Shown here piece by piece: positions 38,684 through 49,100 of a DNA stretch of 64,000 nt. The DNA is from Rhodocyclales bacterium (GTDB lineage Bacteria > Pseudomonadota > Gammaproteobacteria > Burkholderiales > Rhodocyclaceae). Every line of letters begins with the position of its first letter. Positions within the stretch are counted from its first letter, which is position 1. The position numbers and the translations under genes were made by a program. Below the pieces are notes generated by a model. That model was not told where the DNA came from, did not search any database, and was given only the letters and a program-made list of their open reading frames with translations. Location: NCBI GenBank assembly GCA_028292485.1, contig JAQGMG010000053.1, positions 42,073 to 106,072 on the forward strand, written 5' to 3'.

Positions 38684-38800
38684 AAACAGGGGAGGCGCGT
38701 AGCGAGCGGCTTGTGGCTGGGTCGAGAAGCGGAGCTGTACACCAGTACAGCGAGCATCGGAGAGTCAGCCACGGGCCGCGCAGTAGCGCAGCACCTGTTT
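38684..38800. repeat. Long imperfect hairpin between groES and groEL
   Basis: Arms start with AAACAGGGGAGGCGCGTAGC and end with CCTGTTT. The tip is GCTGTAC-ACCA-GTACAGC, and the arms pair at roughly two thirds of positions. It spans 117 bases and reaches the groES stop codon. It looks like an inserted palindromic element, or a transcript structure that could set the GroES to GroEL ratio. Confidence 0.7.
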
Positions 38801-39089
38801 AGGCTTCGACGACGCCCATAATGTCTTCTTCGCGCATGACGAGCAGCTCGTCGCCATCGACCTTGACGGTCTGGCCGGAGTACTTGCCGAACAACACGCG
38901 GTCGCCGACCTTCACATCCAGTTTGCGGACTTCGCCGTTTTCCAGAATCTTGCCGTTGCCGACAGCCAGCACTTGGCCCTGATCAGGCTTTTCACCAGCG
39001 CTGTCGGGAATAACGATACCGCTGGCCGTTGTGCGCTCGGCTTCAATACGCTTGACGATCAGGCGATCGTGCAGGGGACGAATTTTCAT
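38799..39089 (-). CDS. groS: 10 kDa co-chaperonin
   Basis: GroES caps GroEL. The 96-residue protein has [14 protein letters not shown], the mobile loop [25 protein letters not shown] and [15 protein letters not shown] at 39089 has AGGAG five bases upstream; GTG at 39095 would overlap that site. The stop TAA lies in the start of the intergenic hairpin. Confidence 0.97.
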   Translation of the reverse strand: MKIRPLHDRLIVKRIEAERTTASGIVIPDSAGEKPDQGQVLAVGNGKILENGEVRKLDVKVGDRVLFGKYSGQTVKVDGDELLVMREEDIMGVVEA

Positions 39090-39160
39090 ATCCACTCCTG
39101 TTAGAGGAATTAAGGATCAAGGCGCTGAAGGCGCCCATCTACAAGACAGGGGAGGGTCTG

Positions 39161-39187
39161 TTAGCACTCTCTCCCGAGGAGTGCTAA
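39161..39187. promoter_or_regulatory. CIRCE operator (HrcA site)
   Basis: TTAGCACTC, nine bases, GAGTGCTAA is a perfect CIRCE. HrcA would bind here to repress groESL and release it on heat shock. It overlaps the -10 of the promoter at 39187-39215, the arrangement expected for repression. It is the main known regulatory feature in the 342-base gap between groS and the plus-strand gene at 39432. Confidence 0.95.
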
Positions 39188-39215
39188 TGATAGGTGCGGA
39201 GATGCGGTATTTCAA
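39187..39215 (-). promoter_or_regulatory. groESL sigma70-type promoter
   Basis: On the minus strand TTGAAA (39210-39215), a 17-base spacer and TATCAT (39187-39192) form a good promoter ending at the CIRCE. CTTGAAA also resembles a sigma32 -35, but its -10 is not clear. Confidence 0.75.
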
Positions 39216-39431
39216 GGCCCGAGCGGGATTTTTTGTTGCTGCAAGCGGTGGAAGCCAGGGAGATCTGGCGCAGGAGGCAGCTGTCGTCAGGGCCGGCCAA
39301 GCCTGGCTGCGTGCTAGCCAGGAGCTGGCTGAACGCGCTTCGGTTGCGTCATCATGCGCATGAAATAGTCATAGCGATGACAAGGCAAAGGCGTACTATC
39401 TAACGCTCCGTAGCAACGCGGTCAGCGACTC
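39216..39431. other. Divergent intergenic region, no gene seen
   Basis: Between the groESL promoter and the start of the small protein at 39432. I see no convincing open frame or RNA gene. It must hold the promoter of the KaiC operon, but I could not identify one with confidence. Confidence 0.4.
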
Positions 39432-39866
39432 ATGCCTATGGAAAGCCGAGCGAGTAGCCCAATAGCAGCCCCCGTAGCGCTCAGTACGGACAAAACTGCA
39501 GATGCGGTCCAAATCGCTGATGCGATGGTCTCGACTTGGCTGGAAATCGACGCAGCCCTGCGTCCTATTATCGGGCAGGGTGGCGTAGCCGCTCTCTATA
39601 AACGCACTCTTTACCTCACTGCTCCAACGCACGCCTGGTTAGCAAGCACCCACGAAGGCGTTCACGCGCCGATGGACCTCACGACACTCAAAGGCGTGCT
39701 GGCACAGCAGAGCAACGCCGACGCTGCTGCGGGCAGTCGCGCCATTCTTCACACATTCAATGAGTTGCTGACCAGCCTGGTCGGCCCTTCGCTCACCGAA
39801 CGATTGCTTCGTTCGATGTGGGCAAACTCTTTCAGCGGCTCGCCCGCGCAGGACTCCTCGCCATGA
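39432..39866 (+). CDS. Small uncharacterised protein of the KaiC operon
   Basis: A 144-residue protein without a signal peptide or membrane segment. It has helical segments (TADAVQIADAMVSTWLEIDAAL, AILHTFNELLTSLVGPSLTERLLRSMW) and a middle part with Tyr/Leu and Ala. I do not recognise the family. Its stop overlaps the KaiC start (ATGA), so it belongs to the operon. It is not KaiB by any feature seen. Confidence 0.75.
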   Translation: MPMESRASSPIAAPVALSTDKTADAVQIADAMVSTWLEIDAALRPIIGQGGVAALYKRTLYLTAPTHAWLASTHEGVHAPMDLTTLKGVLAQQSNADAAAGSRAILHTFNELLTSLVGPSLTERLLRSMWANSFSGSPAQDSSP

Positions 39867-41362
39867 GCAGCAAAGTGACAATCAATCGTCTGGCTACGGG
39901 CGTGCCCGGGCTGGACGAAGTGCTCGGCGGCGGTCTGCCTGAATTCTCGTTCAATCTTATTGCGGGTCAGCCCGGTTGTGGCAAGACAACGTTGGCACAC
40001 CAGATGATGTTCGCCCTGGCGACAGCCGAGCGCCCGGCGCTGTACCTGACCGTGCTCGGCGAGCCGCCTTTGAAGATGCTGCGCTATCAGCAGCAGTTCG
40101 ATTTCTTCGATAGCGAACGGATCAACGAGTCCATTCACTTCGTCAATCTGGCTGACGACACCCTTGCGGGCGACCTCGAACAGGTACTGCGCCGGATCGT
40201 GGATGAGGTGGCAGCGCACAACCCGGCACTGGTGTTCGTCGATTCCTTCCGTTCAGTGATGCTGGCCGGCAGCGGCCAGGGCAACCCTCACAACAATCTG
40301 CAGCAATTCGTGCAGCAGCTCGGCATGCTGATGACGACCTGGCAGGCCACGACCTTCCTGATCGGCGAGTATTTCACAGAGGCCGATCCGAACCCGGTGT
40401 TTACCGTGGCGGACGGGTTGATCTGGCTGCGTCAGAGCGTGCAGCGCAATTCAATGGTCCGCAAGATGGAGATCATGAAAATGCGCGGCCAGCCGACGCT
40501 GGCAGGGCTGCACAGCTTCCGCATCGGCAGTACCGGCATCGAGGTGTTCGCACCCCCCCGTGCATCTGCAGCGGCAGATGTCGCGGAGAAAGCGAATTCG
40601 CTCAGTGCCCGTCTGTCGATGGGCACGCCCCATCTTGATGACATGCTCGGCGGCGGTTTGCCGCGTGGTTACTCCCTCCTCGTTGCCGGCCCTTCGGGAT
40701 CGGGCAAGAGCATTCTGGCAGCAGCCTTCCTTGCCGAAGGCGCGGCCCAGGGTGAGACCGGCGTCATAGCCGCTTTCGAGCAGCATCCCAATCGATCGCG
40801 CAGCCGCGTGATTGCCGAACTGATCGAGAGTGGCAAGGTTGCTCTGGTCGATAGCCAGGCGCCCGATCTGTCGATCGATGAGATCATGCTGTTGCTAATG
40901 GCCGAGATCCGTCGTCTCAAGGCGAGTCGCGTCGTCATCGATTCTCTGTCCGGCTTCGAGCTGGCCCTGGCGCCGACCTTCCGCGAGGACTTTCGCGAGT
41001 CGCTGCTGCGCCTGGTCACGACCCTTGCGGGTAGCGGCGTCACCGTACTGATGACATCGGAGCTGGAGGACCGCTACAGCGATCTGCGCTTCAGCCCTTA
41101 CGGCACCGCTTTCCTCACCGATGCCATCATCGTGCAGCGTTATATCGAGGTCGATAGCCGACTGCGGCGTGTGATGGCAGTCGTGAAGGTACGTGCAAGT
41201 GCGCATTCCGATGAACTGCGCGAATTCAGTATCAATGACGGCGGCATTAAAATTGGCGAGATGCTGCAAGACCATGAAGGCCTGCTTGGCGGCAGGCCAA
41301 CGCGCAAGCTCGTTACCGGACCGGCTCTCACCGCCGCCGGGCCTGGGGGCTCCGATGGCTGA
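39863..41362 (+). CDS. Two-domain KaiC-like RecA-superfamily ATPase
   Basis: A 499-residue protein of two RecA-like KaiC domains. CI has Walker A GQPGCGKT (residues 35-42), a single E in VLGEPPL and Walker B LVFVDSF. CII has Walker A GPSGSGKS (276-283), FEQHP and VVIDSLSG. The C-terminal TDAIIVQRYIEV and REFSINDGGIKIG match KaiC. The pair that is Ser-Thr in cyanobacterial KaiC appears as Ala-Phe (A416, F417), so autophosphorylation as in the clock is doubtful. No kaiA or kaiB is in the window. It lies between a small protein and a GGDEF-histidine kinase and probably forms a signalling module with them. ATG at 39863 overlaps the upstream stop. Confidence 0.9.
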   Translation: MSSKVTINRLATGVPGLDEVLGGGLPEFSFNLIAGQPGCGKTTLAHQMMFALATAERPALYLTVLGEPPLKMLRYQQQFDFFDSERINESIHFVNLADDTLAGDLEQVLRRIVDEVAAHNPALVFVDSFRSVMLAGSGQGNPHNNLQQFVQQLGMLMTTWQATTFLIGEYFTEADPNPVFTVADGLIWLRQSVQRNSMVRKMEIMKMRGQPTLAGLHSFRIGSTGIEVFAPPRASAAADVAEKANSLSARLSMGTPHLDDMLGGGLPRGYSLLVAGPSGSGKSILAAAFLAEGAAQGETGVIAAFEQHPNRSRSRVIAELIESGKVALVDSQAPDLSIDEIMLLLMAEIRRLKASRVVIDSLSGFELALAPTFREDFRESLLRLVTTLAGSGVTVLMTSELEDRYSDLRFSPYGTAFLTDAIIVQRYIEVDSRLRRVMAVVKVRASAHSDELREFSINDGGIKIGEMLQDHEGLLGGRPTRKLVTGPALTAAGPGGSDG

Positions 41363-41386
41363 TGCGCTCGTGTCCGGTCTTTCGCC

Positions 41387-43024
41387 GTGACTGAAACCCC
41401 CGACCGGAACGAGAGCGAGGCGATGAAAGCCGAGCGCGAACTTTCCGAGCTGCACGCGCAGTTGGGTGAATCGCGTGCGGTGCTCGCCCGGTTGCAACAG
41501 GAAGTCGCTGACACAGAGAACCGTCTCAGCAGCCACCAGTCGGCCCAACTCCTCGAGGCCAACGAGCAACTGGTGCTACGCATGCTGAGTGCATTGACCG
41601 AAGCCGAGGCTACTGGGCGAGCGCTCAAAGAAGTTGCGCGCTCCGCAGAGCTTGACGCGCTGACCGATCTGCCCAATCGCGCATTGCTGCTGGATCGATT
41701 TACACGCGCCATCGCCAATGCCAAACGCCGCAACAGCCGCCTGGCGCTTTTGTTCCTGGATCTGAATGATTTCAAGGGCATCAATGATTCGTTGGGCCAC
41801 GCGGTGGGCGACGAAGTACTCAAACTGGCGGCGGATAGCCTGACTTCCTCCGTGCGCGAAGCAGATACCGTGAGCCGACACGGCGGTGACGAATTTGTCA
41901 TTCTTCTCTCCGAGGTATCCCAGGCGTCTGATGCAGCCCTCATCGCCGAAAAATTAATCGCTGCGCTTGGCGCGCATGACCATGTCGGCGATCATGAGCT
42001 TCGCCTGAAGGCAAGCATTGGCATCAGCATCTATCCCGATGATGGTGAGGACGCCAACATGCTCATTGATCGTGCAGATGCAGCCATGTACCGCGCGAAA
42101 CGGCAGGGGCTCGGCAGCTTCGCCTTTCACGTTGGAGAGCCGACGGGGTACGCGGGGCCACCACTGCCGGCCGTCAGGGTGCAGCCGCAGGATGTACCGA
42201 CACGTGCGCTGGTACTTGCCGAACATGAGCGACGTCACGCGCAACTGCAGGAAGCGAACGAGAATTTGATATTGGCCGCATTGAGCGCACAGGAACTGCA
42301 GTCCGCTGCAGAACAGGCGCATCGCCAGCAGAACGATTTCCTGGCCGTGCTGGCGCACGAGTTGCGCAATCCACTCACCCCGATCCGCACAGCGGCTGCA
42401 CTGCTCGGCCGGGTGCGCACCGATGAGCCGCTGCTGCGGCGCCTGCAGACCGTGATCGAGCGGCAGGTCGTGCACATATCGCGACTGGTGGGTGATCTGC
42501 TTGACGTATCGCGTGTCAACACCGGCAAGCTCAGGCTGGAGCGCGAGGTGGTTGAAATGGCGGCCATCATCGAGGCCGCCGTGGATGCCTGCCGACCCGC
42601 CATGGAGACACGCCAGCAGCGATTGCATGTGGATTTGCCGACGTACCCGCTCGAAGTGAATGGCGATCCGGTGCGCCTCACGCAGATCGTCAGCAACCTG
42701 CTCGACAATGCGTCGAAATACACGCACAACGGTGGAGAGATCGGCTTTTCCGTGCAGGCAATCGATGATGCACTCGTCATGACCGTGTCCGATGATGGTA
42801 TCGGTATTACGGCCGAGGCATTGCCCAACGTGTTCGAGCCCTTCGTGCAGGATGCTCATGCCATTGGTTTCAACGGTGTCGGCCTTGGTATCGGGCTAAC
42901 GGTTGTGCGTGAGCTGGTCGAAGCGCACGACGGCGGCGTCGTCGCGACCAGTGCCGGCACAGGGCTGGGCAGCCAGTTCATCGTCACGTTGCCGCTGAGC
43001 GGCGCGATGGTCATTCACGAATAG
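41387..43024 (+). CDS. GGDEF domain fused to a histidine kinase
   Basis: A 545-residue protein. An N-terminal coiled coil (ELSELHAQLGESRAVLARLQQEV) precedes a GGDEF domain with intact RHGGDEF (166-170) and an inhibitory RxxD at R157-D160. A histidine kinase follows: H-box FLAVLAHELRNPLTP (H324), N-box NLLDNASKYT, DDGIGI, GVGLGIGL. There is no receiver or sensor domain. GTG at 41387 is used; ATG at 41423 is possible. It is 24 bases after the KaiC gene. Cyclic di-GMP synthesis and phosphotransfer are inferred. Confidence 0.88.
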   Translation: MTETPDRNESEAMKAERELSELHAQLGESRAVLARLQQEVADTENRLSSHQSAQLLEANEQLVLRMLSALTEAEATGRALKEVARSAELDALTDLPNRALLLDRFTRAIANAKRRNSRLALLFLDLNDFKGINDSLGHAVGDEVLKLAADSLTSSVREADTVSRHGGDEFVILLSEVSQASDAALIAEKLIAALGAHDHVGDHELRLKASIGISIYPDDGEDANMLIDRADAAMYRAKRQGLGSFAFHVGEPTGYAGPPLPAVRVQPQDVPTRALVLAEHERRHAQLQEANENLILAALSAQELQSAAEQAHRQQNDFLAVLAHELRNPLTPIRTAAALLGRVRTDEPLLRRLQTVIERQVVHISRLVGDLLDVSRVNTGKLRLEREVVEMAAIIEAAVDACRPAMETRQQRLHVDLPTYPLEVNGDPVRLTQIVSNLLDNASKYTHNGGEIGFSVQAIDDALVMTVSDDGIGITAEALPNVFEPFVQDAHAIGFNGVGLGIGLTVVRELVEAHDGGVVATSAGTGLGSQFIVTLPLSGAMVIHE

Positions 43025-43153
43025 TAGTTTCACGCATGGCAATTTCCGATTTTTCCTGTGGCGATTTCCCCTCCGCTGCTCATCCGGTACACCGCGCGCG
43101 CCATATATTCGTTGGTCCGCAACCGGATATGACAATCACAAGGTTTCTCCGAA

Positions 43154-46100
43154 TTGAAAAATAAATGGCCCAGCCTCGCTGCACATATCCGTCAATTCTC
43201 GGCGCAAATGCCTGCCGGTATTCGTAATGGCCTGCATTTGCAGATGCCGCCAGTCGAAGAGCCGCCGTTACGCGCCGAGTTGTTCAGCGCCGATCAGATG
43301 GAGTTGCACGGCAAGAACCTGGCCGCGATGCACAAGCTTGCTGCGCAGCGCGCGCCCGACCAGTTGCTCAGGCGCCTGACGGCAAACGCGGTAACCTTGT
43401 CGAGCGTATGCAAGCTGCTGACCGAGGCGGTGACAGCCAAACGGCGGATCACCCCGGCGGGGGAGTGGCTGCTCGACAACTTCTATCTGATCGAGGACCA
43501 GATACGTACGGCCAGACGCCATTTGCCGAAAGGCTATAGCCGCGAACTGCCGCGACTGGCACGCGGGCCGTCGGCAATGCAGCCGCGAGTTTATGACATT
43601 GCACTGGAGGCGATTGCACACGGCGACGGTCGCGTGGATGCGGAAAGTCTCAGCCGTTTCGTGGCGGCCTACCAGACGGTCACGCCACTGCGCTTGGGCG
43701 AGCTGTGGGCGATCCCCATCATGCTGCGCCTGGCGCTGATCGAGAATTTGCGCCGCGTGGCGGTGCGTGTTGCCGAAGGCCGCCTGGATCGCAATCTGGC
43801 CGACAACTGGGCCGATCAGATGATGGCGATGGCAGAGGGCGACCCCAAGAGCCTGGTGCTGGTGGTGGCCGACATGGCACGCTCCGGCCCGCCCATGACA
43901 ACGCCATTCGTGTCGGAGCTGGTGCGGCGCCTGCAAGGGCAGAGTTCCGCGCTGGCGCTGCCGCTGACCTGGATCGAGCAGCAGCTTGCCGAATCGTCGT
44001 TGACGATAGAGCAGTTGGTACAGGCGGGCAATCAGCAGCAAGCCGCCGATCAGGTGACGGTCAGCAACAGCATCGGCAGCCTGCGTTTCCTCGGCGAAAT
44101 GGACTGGCGCGAGTTCGTCGAGACGATGAGCGTTGCCGACCAGGCGTTGCGCAAGGATCCGGCGGGCATCTATGTGGAGATGGACTTTGCTACACGCGAC
44201 AGATATCGCCATGTCATCGAAAGGATTGCCAAGGGCAGTGAGCTGACTGAAGCGGGGGTGGCCGAACTGGCAGTGCAGATGGCGTGGGAGAGTGCGCACA
44301 GGAAAGTTGGCGAAGCCGGCCTGGGCGAGCGTTCGTCGCATGTGGGCTATTACCTGGTCGACAAGGGCCTGACCGCATTAGAACAAGCTGCCAGCTTGCA
44401 CAGCTCACGCCTCGAAGCCTTGCACCGAAAGGCGGGGCAATCGCCCTTGAGCCTGTACCTCGGAGCGATAGCCCTGCTCAGTCTTGTCTTCTCCGGCGGC
44501 CTTCTTTACAGAGCCTATGCCGGCGGTGCAGAGGAATGGCTGCTGGCGCTGACGGGGGTGGCCGTATTGCTTGCCACCAGCCAGTTTGCAGTCGGCATGG
44601 TGAACTGGCTGGCGACGCTCCTGGTGCAGCCGCATCCCCTGCCACGCATGGATTATTCCAAAGGCATTGCTGCGCAATCGCGGACGCTGGTGGTCGTGCC
44701 CACCATGCTTACCAGTGCGCAGAGCATCGACGATCTGGTTGAAGCGCTGGAAGTGCGCTTCTTGGGCAATCGCGACGAGCAGCTGTATTTTGGCCTGCTC
44801 ACCGATCTGCGCGATGGGCCGCAGGAGACGATGCCCGAAGACGCTGCGTTGATGGAGCAGGCCGCCATACGCATCGCCGCACTGAACGAAAAATACGCCG
44901 ATGAATCCGCCGACCTGGACACAAGCGCGCCGGCGCATGCGGCCACGAAATTCTTTCTGTTGCATCGTCCGCGTCGCTGGAATCCGCACGAGCGTGTCTG
45001 GATGGGGCACGAGCGCAAACGTGGCAAGCTCGGTGACCTGAATGCACTGTTGCGTGGTGACGTGGCGGTTGAAGGCAAGAATCGTTTCTCGCTGATCGTT
45101 GGTGACACGAGCCTTCTACACGATGTGAAATACGTCATCACGCTGGACACCGATACACAGCTGCCGCGCGATGCGGGGCGCAAGTTCATCGCCACGATGG
45201 CGCATCCGCTCAACCGACCAGGCTTCGCGAGCACTGACTGTGCCGACAGCGGCAAGGTGGGCCCGGAACGCGTAGCCGAAGGCTACGGCATCCTGCAACC
45301 GCGCGTGGCGGTGAGCCTGCCGGGTACCAATCGTTCGCGCTATGCCCAGCTGTTCGGTGGCGATCCGGGCATCGATCCGTATACGCGCACCGTCTCCGAT
45401 GTTTATCAGGACGTGTTCGGCGAAGGCTCCTTCATCGGCAAGGGCATCTATGACGTCGACGCTTTTGAGCGGGCGCTGTGTGGCCGCTTCCCCGATAACC
45501 GCATTCTCAGCCACGATCTGATCGAGGGCTGCTACGCGCGCTCCGGCCTGCTCAGCGATGTCGAGCTGTACGAAACCTATCCATCGCGCTACAGCGCCGA
45601 TGTCAGCCGTCGTCATCGCTGGATCCGTGGCGACTGGCAGTTGCTGCCACAGCTTTTGGGTGGCGGTCAGACAGCGCAGGCGCGCAGGAATGCGGCCAAC
45701 GGTACGGCGAAATTGACGGCCTTGTCGCGCTGGAAACTCTTCGACAATCTACGCCGCAGCCTCGTGCCGACAGCCCTGACGCTCATGCTGGTGCTGGGCT
45801 GGACGGTGTTGCCTGCCGCGTGGCTGTGGACGCTGTCGGTGCTCGCCATTCTCGTGATTGCGCCGCTCAGTGCGCTGGTGCTCGATACCTTGCGCAAGCC
45901 GCCGGAGATGTTGCTGCGGCAGCATTTCATCGCGATGCTCGACGCGGCCGGCCGCAGTCTGTCGCATGCCGCATTTACGCTTGTGTGTCTGCCTTACGAG
46001 GCGCTTTTCAGTCTGGACGCGATCGTGCGTACGCTGTGGCGCCTGGCCGTGAGCCGCAGACGCCTGCTCGAATGGAACCCGTCCGGTGAGCATGCCGCCG

Positions 46101-49100
46101 GGGCCGATAGCAGCGAGCGCATGCGGGCAATGTGGTTCGGGCCGGCGCTGGCGTTGAGCCTGCTGGTGTATCTGGTTGTCATGAGCCCGGCGGTGCTGGT
46201 GCATGCCATGCCGATCCTGTTGCTGTGGCTGGTGTCACCTGCCATTGCCTGGTGGTTGAGCCGAACGCTTGAGGCGCGGCAGGTTCACCTGTTGCCCGAG
46301 CAACTCATTTTCCTGCGCAATCTGGCGCGCAGGACCTGGGCCTTCTTCGACAGATTCGTCGGTGCCGAAGACAACTGGTTGCCGCCCGACAATTACCAGG
46401 AACACCCGGTTGCCACCATTGCGCATCGCACCTCGCCGACCAATATCGGCATGGCCCTGCTGGCAAATCTGAGCGCCTACGATTTTGGCTACATTGCCGC
46501 TGGCGAACTGCTGGAGCGCACCGCCAATACCTTTCAGACTCTGGCCGGGCTGGAGCGCTACCAGGGGCATTTCTACAACTGGTACGACACGCAGTCGCTG
46601 CAGCCGCTGCACCCCATCTACATTTCAACGGTGGACAGCGGCAACCTGGCAGGTCATCTGATGACCTTGCGACCGGGCTTGCTGGCACTGGCCGACGCTC
46701 CGATCCTGCACGGCAAGTCCTACGAGGGACTCGATGACACGCTGCGCGTGCTGGTCGACGCCTGCGCCGGTTTGCCCGTGGAAGCACAGAGCTTGCTGCT
46801 TGAGTTCCAGCGCGACCTGGAAAAGGTTGTCGATGCGCGTTATACATCGCTGGCAGCGGCACATGTCTGCCTGGAGCGACTGGTTGCGGTCGCGTCGGCA
46901 TTGCTTGCTTTCACCGAGCACGACCCGGTCAGCGATGCGGACATCTGGGCGCAGGCGCTGGTGCGCCAATGTTGCAATGCGCGCGACGAGTTGATCTTCC
47001 TTGCACCGTGGTTGCTGTTGCCTGTTGCGCCGCCCGGCTGCGAACTGCCTGGCAATGCAGATAGCATACCGACCTTGCGCGATCTGGCACTGCTCGATGG
47101 CAGCTTGTTGTTGACCGTGGCGCCACCGCAGGACAGTGCCACGCAAGATGCTGTCACGACGGCACAGGCTCATGACTGGATGGTCGAGTTGCAGCGCTTG
47201 ACGGGCGAGGCCAGCACACGCGCGCAAGAGCGCCTGGCGACCATCGAACGCCTGGCTTCGCACGCCGGCGAGCTGTCGAAAATGGAATATGGATTCCTCT
47301 ACGACGAGGCGCGTCATCTGCTGGCCATCGGCTACAACCTCGATGAGCGCCGACGCGACACGAGCTGTTACGACCTGCTGGCCTCCGAAGCGCGTCTGTG
47401 CAGCTTTGTCGCCATCGCACAGGGCAAGATACCGCAGGAAAACTGGTTCGCGCTCGGGCGATTGCTCGCATCGGGCAGTGGCGATCCAATCCTGATGTCA
47501 TGGAGCGGCTCGATGTTCGAGTACCTCATGCCGCTGCTGGTGATGCCGACGTTCGACAATACCTTGCTCGATCAGACCAATCTGGCGGCAGTGCGCAGGC
47601 AGATCGAATACGGCAAGCAACGCAGCGTGCCGTGGGGCATTTCGGAGTCCGGCTACAACACGGTCGACGCGCAGTTCAACTATCAGTATCGCGCTTTCGG
47701 CGTTCCCGGCCTGGGGCTGAAACGCGGGCTCGCCGAAGACCTCGTCGTTGCGCCGTATGCATCGGTCATGGCCCTGATGGTGACGCCGGAAGACGCCTGT
47801 TCCAACCTGCAAGGCCTCGCCACCGACGGCATGCTTGGCACCTATGGCTTCTACGAGGCCGTTGATTTCACGCCCGCACGGCAGCGCCGCGGTGAAACGC
47901 GGGCGATTGTGCGGTCCTTCATGGCGCATCACCAGGGCATGAGCCTGCTGTCATTGAACTACCTGTTGCAGGGCAGGCCGATGCAGCGACGTTTCGAAAC
48001 CGATCCCCTGTTCCAGGCAACCATGTTGCTGTTGCACGAGCGCATTCCGAAGGCCACCAGTTTCCACGCACAGGATGTCGACCTGTCAGGCGTGCATGAC
48101 ACTGCCAATGATTCGGAGATGCCGATACGCGTCTTCAAGGTGGCCGACACGCCGGTGCCCGAAGTGCAGCTGTTGTCGAACGGGCGCTATCACGTCATGG
48201 TCACCAATGCGGGTGGCGGCTACAGTCGCTGGAAAGACCTCGATCTGACACGCTGGCGCGAAGACACTACTTGCGACAACTGGGGCACCTTCTGCTACAT
48301 CCGTGACCTGTCGAGCAATACATTCTGGTCGAGCTCGCATCAGCCGACGCGCAAGAACGCCGAACGTTTCGAGGCGATCTTCTCGGAAGGCCGCGCAGAA
48401 TTCCGCCGCCGCGATGTGGCAGGTGTCGGCAGCGACAAGGGCAGTTTCGATACGCATACCGAGATCGTCGTATCGCCCGAAGATGACATCGAGTTGCGCC
48501 GCGTACGCATTACCAATCGCTCGGCCACGCGTCGCAGTATCGACGTCACCAGCTACGCCGAGGTCGTGCTCGCACCGGCCGCTGCCGATGCAGCGCACCC
48601 GGCTTTCAGCAACCTGTTCGTGCAGACGGAGATCGTCGCCGCGCGCCGCGCCATCCTGTGCACGCGCCGGCCACGTTCGCAGGGCGAGGCTGTGCCGTGG
48701 ATGCTGCATCTGATGACGGTGCATGGTGCCAGCGTCGGCAAGGTGTCGTACGAGACCGACCGCATGCGCTTCATCGGTCGCGGCCAGACCGTTGCGTCAC
48801 CGCAGGCGATGACGGAAGCGACAACGCTTTCCGGTACACAGGGTTCGGTGCTCGATCCAGTGGTGGCGATTCGCTACAACATCATCCTGGAGCCGGAGCA
48901 GACGGCTACCATCGATATTGTTACGGGGGCTACCGATACGCGCGAGGCAGCGCTGAGCCTGGTCGACAAGTATCACGACCGACGCCTGGCGGACCGCGTT
49001 TTTGAACTGGCCTGGACGCACAGCCAGGTGGTGCTGCGGCAGATCAATGCCACCGAGGCTGATGCGCAGCTTTACGGGCGTCTCGCCAGTTCGGTGCTGT

